A stretch of 64,000 bases of DNA from Hormiphora californensis (lineage: Eukaryota; Ctenophora; Tentaculata; Cydippida; Pleurobrachiidae), in the NCBI GenBank assembly GCA_020137815.1, contig CM035354.1:5081423-5145422 (forward strand), in the 5' to 3' direction. Shown here one piece after another: positions 56,022 to 64,000 of the stretch; position 1 is the stretch's first letter, and every line of letters starts with the position of its first letter. The notes beneath the pieces are model-generated. The model searched no databases. It saw only the letters and a list, made by a program, of their open reading frames with translations, and was not told where the DNA came from. Made by a program: the position numbers and the translations under genes.

Positions 56022-56780
56022 ATTTAATAATATTGTGGACTATAATTTGATGGAGTAATTTGATGGCTTTATTTGGTTAATTTTATTTTGAAAAGTGTAC
56101 TTAACATACATTTAACTAAAATTTGTTTTTCATGACTAAAAAGTCACACACCACAACCACACACTGTACTATTCTTACAAAGTATCCTCCGATACAGTGA
56201 AGATACACCCGTCTAGTTTGAACCCTGTCTGATCCCGATCTGAGTCTAAGAATCAAAACAGGGTGCCGCGAAACAGTTTGGACCGGAACCTCCTCCATTA
56301 CATTAACATTCTGCTTTGAGCTTGATCTACCGAACCCTTACAGAGCACATTGTGAGCCACACAACTCTGAGCATCCCTGCCCCTCGTTAAAATCTAAACC
56401 AGTAACTTTATTTGTATCAGAACATGGGTTACAAAAATCATCAAAAAGCATCATAAACGCACACACACAGACGAGACTGAAAAATTTACAAACACAAACA
56501 AACATCTCGACATCTCTCTCGCATTGTCCTTTATTTTTAATTTTCATCAGTTCAAATTTAAATCAAAACATTTAACAAACCGTCCCAATCACAACACAAC
56601 ACCCACAAAATCGTGAATTAGCTGGAAACCGCTACCGTATCGTCATACTAACTATCACCCAGATACGTCCAGAACCAGTCCTTCGCATCCCGATATCTTT
56701 ACCGCCCATGACATTATATAAATTATTTGCCCCTTCCTATTTCCCAGCTCAATCCCATGGAGTCAGTATCCCAACACACC
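56022..56780. other. convergent 3' region between the bHLH gene and DSTYK
   Basis: AT-rich DNA, with 3' ends of both genes expected here. No coding or repeat feature is recognisable. Confidence 0.4.
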
Positions 56781-59700
56781 TCACAGTGACAATATACATG
56801 ATGAAACAATCTCAAATGATTCCTCGATATTGAAAGTGAGTGCCATGATGTGTTTGATTTCCAGGGCGATATCTCCAAATAAGGGCCGTTTTGAGGGGTC
56901 GGCATGCCAACACCGGCACATTAAACCGAACATGTCATCATCGAATTCTACCAATCTCTCAGGTCTACCTCCCCGGACCACGAAATCCTGAGTAGAAATA
57001 TTATATGTTAGTTTGAAGAAGTACAGGTATCACTCAATACCGTATTCTGATCTATGGATACTGTTGTTGTCTGTCTGGCGTCGCGGACCCCATCAGAGCG
57101 CACTGTCTGAGAATCAAATCGGGGTTTGGCACCGCCAGGCAGGTTGTTGTGAGAAACGTTGAGAGTTGTAATCACCTGTAATTCAGGGAAAGTTCTGCAG
57201 TTAAAGTTTTTAGGTCGGTCCGCCCGTCCACTGCACAGGTACCAGAAAATAATACCGAACGCATAGATATCAACCGTCTTGTCGTACATACCTGAAATAG
57301 TGTTCATTTTAGTTGAGCTGTGATTTAGTGTTGAACTCATTTCGGATGCTGTTACACAATGTTGTTATATTTGGACAAAGTGGAACAAGGATTTTAAAGT
57401 TGATAAGCGAAAAGAATACTGATTTTATGAGAAACTAACATAACCTATGACAGACGTCCTAAAATAATAATACGCTCAGATTACACTGAAAATGTCTGGG
57501 ATATTCAAGGCACACACCCACACCAAATCTGAACTGAGGAGAAGAACTCCCTGCCCAGGAGTCAGCACAATAACACCCAACTGTCCATGAATAACTCTGA
57601 TATCTTCATTCTCCTCGACATTTCTCACAAACACCCAACTCTCGTTACCAGGGTGATTCTCCAGGACTCGGCTGGTTGCTAGGGAGTTATGGTGGGTTGC
57701 TAGGGAGTGATGGTGGGTTGCTAGGGAGTGATGGTGGGTTGCTAGGGAGTCATGGTGGTGGGAGATGGTGACCAGTACCCTTGGATACTGAGAAGATACC
57801 AACCCTCTGAGAGGGATGTAGAAAGTAGGATGATATGTCACAACCACACACTGATCCATCTCAACAACACCATCCTCTCTGCTGCTACCACTGCAGTAGT
57901 CCTCAGCCAACTCCGGTCTTGTCCGCCCTATCGTCCTCAACTTCCCCCTGATATTCTTGTCATTAGGGTAGTGAGTTAGAATCTCATTCCTCACCTCCCC
58001 CACACCCTCTCTATCCTCCCACACCAAACACTCCAGATACGCCAGGTAGAACTCTACCCACATCTCCTCTCCAGGTATCGTGAACGGTTCAGGGGAGGTC
58101 ACCAGCTCGTTATCAGCAATCTCACCCCACCTCACACAACTGGCAGAGTCTTGTAGGGCGTGGGAAATACTCGTTAGGACAATATAGTTACCAGGGTTGT
58201 AACTATCTGATTTCACACTGTAACCATGGTAACGGACCGCAGAGTTCAGATCCCGTACCGTCTCCGTTAGGTGATCTTGTGTCAAGGGAACTGATAGTAA
58301 CCTGTCACCCACATTCAGCCCTAGATTCAGCTCTCCATCAAATAACTCTTCAAACATGGGCCAATCGTAGATAAACCTCTCGGCTATTTTAAACCTCTCT
58401 AGGGGGTCACGTGGCACTGTTACAGTGAGAGGATCACCCCATGGGTGCCCACTGTCCTCCAAGAGAAATGATACATAGAAACTAAGGTCACTGTCACTGG
58501 TGTCATACATGACTTCCTGTTGTAACTCCCTTGTTAACTGTCTCTCTATCTCCCCCGCTCTGATGATAATATCCTGGCGGTGTAGTGATGTTGAGTAGTG
58601 GTGGTCCAGGTAGGAGGGGGTGGAGAGGTGGAGGAGAGATGATAGGACGAGGATTATCATGGCTAGGAAAGGAGTAGTGAACTGTAGACATTTATAAAAA
58701 AACGAAACTTCAGCAGCTACCTTTCTAAAGTTGAGCAATAAAAAAAGGAAAGTTCAGCTGTAGCTACCCTTTCTAATGTTGAGCAATAAATAGAGGACGA
58801 GTAAACAGAGCTATGTCGGAGGTAAGAGAGAGTGTGTGCAGAGAGACGTAATTACACGCTCACGCATGGAAGAGAGAATTGGAGAGAAGAGGGAGAGAAA
58901 AATAGTTATAACCCTACATGTTTCCTCGCCTCTAGCTCTTTGCCACCCCACCTCTCTATATGTATCTCGTAGAGCTCTCTATGCCCCTCTTTCTCGCTCA
59001 CTAATGTACACACACACATAGAGAGATGGAGGAACTAAATGAGGGGCGACACAGAGATATTCAACAAGATATTGCTCAACTGAAAACCTCATACATTGCA
59101 ACAAAAGCAATAAAAACCATTGACAAGAAAAGGTAGCATACTATTTGGAGGAAGTCTTTGCAATGTATCATATTTCTCTTCCTCTAGTAAGATCGCATCT
59201 CAAAATAAGGCTACTCAAATTCGAATTATGTAACACAAAACGTGGACCTCGAACGCGGAGAGAGAGAGAACGTCTCCCAGCTACTGGAGAGTGGTAATAT
59301 TATTATGCAAGTGTAGAAGGGTGATAATTTGGCAAATAGCCGCGGGCCGTTTTAGGCATAATGGGGCTCCCCACACACACAGACACACACGGACAGACAG
59401 ACTGACATTTCCGTGACACATGCTAATAGTACCTGTGAATAATTCGGGTGCTATGTAGATGGGGGTGCCGACCAGGGAACCAGACATCATTGCTTCTGGT
59501 TTACAGAACCCGTAATCAGTTATCTTGGCTTCATTATTAGCATCCAGCTGAAAGATGGAGGGGGTAGTTAGGATCGATAGAGTTGTGGGTCTGAGTCAGA
59601 CAGGGCTGGCATCTCCCATCTGTAGACAGTACAGTATGTGTGTGTGCGGAAATATGACCCCCTCTCTCAACTTGAGGGAGGGGGTGAAAAATTAGCACCT

Positions 59701-62700
59701 GCCACCCAGCCGCTGGGTATTGTTGAAACACGGCAATATGTACCAGTCATTTGTAACAGTACAGTATTATACCAACCCCTTCCTTCACATATATGCAGAC
59801 TGAAGCACTTGGGGGTTCCCGTGTCATGGTATAGTTTGGAATATGAAAAAATTCGGGAAGGGAAGTTCAGAATATATTCCACTACAATCACCGACAACTC
59901 TGAACTTACCAGTACATTCTGTAGTTTGAGATCTCTGTGAACCAGACCCTGGTTGTGCAGGTACCGGGCCCCATCTACAATACCAAGTGCCACACTGAAC
60001 CGGGTCCGGGGATCCAGGGATTTGTTTTTCAGTGCTGCAAACAGATCCCGTGATAACCTGTCCATTATCTGAGGAGAGGGTGGAAGAGAGGTTAAATCAT
60101 TTTACCATTCATTTAGAAATTCAACGACAAAAAGTCGTGATTTAATTTGGGATAACATCTGTTAAATAAAAGCAACAATCAAGTGGAGGGTAATTACAGT
60201 TTCATACCAGGTAGGCGATGTTGTGTCCATTAGCCGACTCGTCGATAACCGCCCCGTGAAACCCACAAATATTCTTATGCGCTGGGATATTCCTGGCATA
60301 ATAGAATTCTAGCGCCAGACTACCCCAATGCTTGTCATCGGGTGGTACTACTGATTTCAGGGCAAGGGGTCCCTTTCCAGCCCACTTTACACATGAATAT
60401 ACGACCCCGAAATGTCCGCGACCAATCTCCCGGCCTTGTACTGGCAACCCATATTTCAACTGATCCCTATAAAAAGAGATTTGAGTGTTATGTAATAGGA
60501 AACGGAAATTGTTTAATTAGAGAGTCTTTGATTAATTAATTGACTTTTTAATAAGTGTATGATGTTTTCTCGTACAGGAGGGATGTAGAGTAGAGAGCTA
60601 GACGGGCGAGTCTGGGGGCGTATTCTGTCCGTGTCCGGTGCCTGTCTTCCTCTGTCTAAGGGGAAGGATGGGATGGTCACAACGTAGCCCCTTTCAAGTA
60701 TTGGCATCGCGACCCACACCGGACTAAGCTAGGAGAGCAGTGAGGCTCACTGCACTTAGTGGAAATATGAGAAACTATGAGGGAGAAGGGCAGGGAGAGA
60801 ACTATACTATTACCTGTCCCAGTCGGGCTTGATGAAGTTTCAAGAGTTGATCCATACTGGATTCGAATATCTGATGGCTCTCGTTGAGTTTCTCTGTGAA
60901 TTGTGTAGTGATTCCCTTTGACATAGGAGCTGCGTGTATCTTTGATAAAATAGCCTGAAATATCGTGTTTATAATCAAAAAGTGTTTATGTTTCGGAAAT
61001 GTCACTCCATGATTCTGATTCAAGAGCGCTTTTCAGCGCTAAATCGTCTGCAGTAGTTCGCCAAAAATGGCGCGCGCATTGCAGACCTTCGCGCGGGAGT
61101 TGTCTGACAAAACGACTCGCGCGTTACGCCAGGAGTGGAAGAATCAGGAAATGTCTGTCCCGTGTGTCCCACAATTCCAAGTACATACCTTGGCTGTATT
61201 TCGTTTAAACTCGGAGTTAGGGACGGGCTGTGGGAACCCCGAGTTGAACATCATTTTGAGACTCTCCCAGATAGCTTGTGCCATTGTGAACTGAGTAGAG
61301 AGGCGGAGATCCAGACCATACGCAGACGCCATGATCTTAGTTAGGGCTTGTCTCGCCTGACAGTGCTCCGCATCCTCTTGGTCTTCCTCCAGACGAGCCA
61401 GACATCTTGATAGGGTTCCTGGGGGTGGATAGTAAGAGATGGGAGGTGTTGGAATGGTAGGGGTAGAGTAATTTCCAGGGGGGGGGGAGAAACATGGACA
61501 GGAAGGGGACTGTGAGTCATTTTAGGAAGGAGAACGGGGTGTTTTACAATTTACTGGATGACTTTTAGGAGTTAGGTCTTAGGACATAGGGGAACTTTCA
61601 CAATCAAGGGATGCACAAAAAGGGGGATAGCATGCACTGCTACCTAAATCAATCGACCCGGAAAGCGTGTGTCGTCGGGGTCGATCAGAAGACGAGGAGA
61701 TTGAGGTCGAGGAGAGGGAGGGTGGAGAGAGGGAGTATCTTCTGCGCTTGAAGGAGGGTGAGGTCGGTGGTGATGGTATCGGATCTAAAAGTGGGGCAGC
61801 AGTAGTCACTAGTCAGTTCTGGGGGTTGAAAATGCATGCAGGTATGTATACAGAGGTTAGAGCAGCCTGAGAGCAGCAAGATAATTGTAGATTTAAAACT
61901 CTCAAATAGCTTACCTACCTATCATGCTGTCTTGAAGACAGTTAGCGCTGTTGAAGATCTTCTTTGATACCACTTTGTTGAGTTTCTCAAGGACTAATCT
62001 CTCCAGCTGGTCGTTACACCGTCTAACCTGGCAATACAATGTGTCAGGAACAATGTTCCTTTAGTGCTGTAGTTGCAACATATCTTGATAATGATCTACT
62101 TAACAAACTAATTTAATTAACTAATTAAAGCAAAGTTACCTGTCTAATGTCAGCTAACCGGCCATTTTCGCTTAACCTCAAGTTCTCAAACTCAAAGTTC
62201 TCTGACTCTTCCAAGATGGGTGGGGTAATTTCTGCAATACTCTCCTCTATAATCTGCATTATCTCTTGTTGGTTATCGTTTACCTGAAATAACACAGGTG
62301 TAACTGTAGGAGTTAAATACTTAATACTGCACACGCAGGTGTAATGTGGTCTGTGGACCTGTATGTAAAACAGGTGTAACTAGGAGCTAAATACTTAATA
62401 CTGCACACGCAGGTGTGGTAATATAGATAGCAGGTGTATACCCGATGAATGTGTACTGAGTACTCCTGTTCCCTCATTTTACACAAATGAGAATAACAAG
62501 ATACTTGGCCACTACAATCTCTCAATATATATTCTGGGTGATTAGAAGTTAATTACCATTTCCAGCAGGTTATTATACAGTTTCATTTCTTCACTTTTAA
62601 CGTAATTAAATCTCCGGGGTGTAGTTTGAAGATCTCTGGCCAGTTTGAAGGCGTGGGTGATAAAGAAGTCCAGGGACCGGCAGTGTATCTGATTGATTTG

Positions 62701-63182
62701 TTTCACTGCCTCCAACAGCTCTTGCTTTAAATTTGTCTGAGGAAGAGAAATATGATGGTATCATTAGGGATATAAAAGGAAGATGTTTGCGTGTTTCATT
62801 ATATCCTTTTCTCTCCCTCTCTCCCACTACATTCGGTGCGGTTAAAGAAAGGGTAGGATGAAGACATAGAGCTTCATTATTTCAGGGTTAGGAGCTGGAT
62901 AACTTCAAAATGTAATTTTTAGGATACATTCATACAAATCTCATTTCTTTCTCTCACCACACGTATCACCAAGCACACAAACTACAGTAACAGTACCTGT
63001 ATAAAACTGAAAAGTATCTTTTTGAACTCCTCAAATTGCTGAGCGAAGAAGTTTGAGGCCTTGTTCCGGCGGGCTGCTTTACATTGCCGGGCACTGATAG
63101 TAAAGAAATTATTACTGTCCGCAGGTAGGTGGGAGTCTTGCAGGAATCCCATCTCTTTTAACTTTTCGTGCATCTCTTTCTC
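56781..63182 (-). CDS. DSTYK: DSTYK, dual serine/threonine and tyrosine protein kinase (5' end outside)
   Basis: DSTYK (RIPK5) is a large kinase with a helical N-terminal region, linked to FGF signalling and cell death. Exons seen: 63182-62997, 62736-62557, 62283-62140, 62027-61919, 61418-61189, 60954-60814, 60655-60576, 60466-60208, 60068-59910, 59547-59433, 57291-57176 (or to 57041) and 56987-56781. Phases agree across the joins examined. The N-terminal part matches the family ([19 protein letters not shown]). The kinase shows [62 protein letters not shown] (DYG for DFG), [13 protein letters not shown] and [27 protein letters not shown] and [12 protein letters not shown] are diagnostic of DSTYK. 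The N-terminal exons lie beyond 63182 and were not identified in the window. Confidence 0.93.
57476..58660 (-). CDS. single-exon secreted or lumenal protein in a DSTYK intron, unknown function
   Basis: An intronless 394-codon frame from ATG 58660 (context TAGCCATGA) to the stop at 57478-57476, on the same strand as DSTYK, inside the 2.1 kb intron between 59433 and 57291. It opens with a hydrophobic segment ([18 protein letters not shown]) that looks like a signal peptide or anchor. The rest is soluble, with clusters of acid residues and several cysteines. A 24-bp tandem repeat encodes four SLATHHH-type units near residues 300-330. The frame is open further up to 58738 without an ATG. I do not recognise the family. 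Intactness over 1.2 kb in a stop-rich genome supports a genuine gene; a retrocopy is possible. Confidence 0.6.
   Translation of the reverse strand: MIILVLSSLLHLSTPSYLDHHYSTSLHRQDIIIRAGEIERQLTRELQQEVMYDTSDSDLSFYVSFLLEDSGHPWGDPLTVTVPRDPLERFKIAERFIYDWPMFEELFDGELNLGLNVGDRLLSVPLTQDHLTETVRDLNSAVRYHGYSVKSDSYNPGNYIVLTSISHALQDSASCVRWGEIADNELVTSPEPFTIPGEEMWVEFYLAYLECLVWEDREGVGEVRNEILTHYPNDKNIRGKLRTIGRTRPELAEDYCSGSSREDGVVEMDQCVVVTYHPTFYIPLRGLVSSQYPRVLVTISHHHDSLATHHHSLATHHHSLATHHNSLATSRVLENHPGNESWVFVRNVEENEDIRVIHGQLGVIVLTPGQGVLLLSSDLVWVCALNIPDIFSVI
59026..59233 (+). CDS. possible two-exon coiled-coil micro-gene antisense to DSTYK
   Basis: ATG 59026 opens [20 protein letters not shown]; the exon ends at GTAGCA (59132). 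A second exon after CCTCTAG (59188) continues to TAA at 59231-59233, for 50 residues in total and in frame. The peptide is helix-prone. Only splice signals and length support it, so it may be chance or part of a larger + strand gene. Confidence 0.3.
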
Positions 63183-64000
63183 CTGCAAAATAAATAGATG
63201 ATATATCGGGACGGGGGTAGGACTGCAGTGACTCTACTTTCACTTTTCATACTAATCACTCTACTTTCACTTTCAATGTAGTGATGTATAATTGCGACCC
63301 AACATATGGGCCCAGACAGTAATATTAGCATGTCTCACATTGCTGCTATCACACACATGGTGTTTCCTTACTTCTCCAGTTACACAAGCTTGGCAGGTTA
63401 CACGGCCCTGGCCCCTGTCTCGATGTGAACCAGATATAATATTCACCAGATATGTACATAAGGTTATGGAACTCATGGGATTGAGGGAAAACATTGGCAT
63501 TTAACAACTGGATCAGTAGATGTGTAGAGGGAGATGACGAGAGCAACTTATCTCTTCTAGTGTTCGGTTGATCACATAATGAACGCACAGGTGCTCGATA
63601 GATAATCTTTGTTTACAATTATCATGCCAGAGCTTTATGATTTTTTCCCCGCCTGGGTGAATGCCGAAGGCATTCACCCAGATGCCTTTTGCAAAAAGGC
63701 ATAGGGGTTTAGAATTCGACAATTTTACATACTAGTGATGTGTCACACTTTTTGTCCTGTAACGTAACCCGCTCAGTTGCGAGGGACAACGGTGTTGCTC
63801 CTTCATCAAATACGTCAAAGGCACGTTTTCAGGAAATGTGAGTTGTGCAATGTGGCGCACAATTTAGTGCTACTAAAACACAAGGATTTGTTCTAATACG
63901 GTCTGAGTGATTCATAAATCTGTCTTGCCTTCACATTAGATGGTTATGAAAATAAAGGTTGGCGGGGAAACATAGCATTATGAAACATAATGCAGTTATT
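63183..64000. other. right-edge stretch, DSTYK intron or upstream exons
   Basis: No DSTYK exon could be matched here. At 63652-63678 a perfect hairpin CTGGGTGAATGCC/GGCATTCACCCAG has a three-base loop, followed directly by a second one (ATGCCTTTTGCAAAAAGGCAT). A minus-strand frame through them is not recognised. Confidence 0.45.

Noticed and set aside
63513-63722. Minus-strand 69-codon frame as a DSTYK exon
   Set aside because: It lacks a GT donor at the plausible end and does not resemble the family; part of it is the hairpin repeat.

Overview
The window is nuclear DNA of an animal. Genes are split by many short GT-AG introns, and the gene set includes a CCP/sushi domain, a group A bHLH factor, DSTYK and NEK4, all of which point to Metazoa. 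Intergenic gaps can be only about 225-230 bp, yet the DNA is full of foldback transposons, (GA/CT)n microsatellites and satellites. An invertebrate such as a sponge fits this mix, but nothing in the sequence fixes the species.

Layout. 0.4-5.4 kb: a + strand coiled-coil gene whose intron holds an intronless, decayed AASDH copy split by a 1.5 kb inverted repeat. 5.6-8.1 kb: an acyl-CoA oxidase with a one-base frame break. 8.26-9.6 kb: a 1.34 kb palindromic transposon. 9.98-11.5 kb: COQ7. 12.0-13.2 kb: a MITE and a Helitron-like repeat. 13.4-20.8 kb: a NEK4-type kinase in ten exons. 21.3-27.1 kb: a hairpin and about 165 copies of a 34-bp satellite. From here to 50.8 kb four genes lie on the minus strand: SELENOO (27.75-33.69, with UGA-selenocysteine and a SECIS), NUP88 (33.9-40.9), NCBP1 (41.16-47.4) and NDC80 (48.5-50.8). 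A LINE 3' fragment sits between the last two. A sushi-domain gene lies antisense in a SELENOO intron. 51.1-54.1 kb: tandem Helitron-like repeats with nested elements and a loopless palindrome. 55.2-56.0 kb: a bHLH gene on the + strand. 56.8-63.2 kb and beyond the right edge: DSTYK on the minus strand, with a single-exon signal-peptide gene in one intron.

The genes are mostly unrelated housekeeping functions: nuclear pore, cap binding, kinetochore, ubiquinone synthesis and fatty-acid oxidation. The most distinctive layer is transposon-gene interaction. Several foldback elements have clear target-site duplications, and two of them in NUP88 landed exactly on splice sites so that the duplication copied the donor or the acceptor. 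A third split the AASDH copy, and removing it together with one TTCA copy rejoins the reading frame. The SELENOO recoding signal is the clearest regulatory RNA. Exon phases were summed for SELENOO, COQ7, NEK4, NDC80 and the bHLH gene, and each total is a multiple of three. Homology statements come from recognising families by eye; no database search was run.
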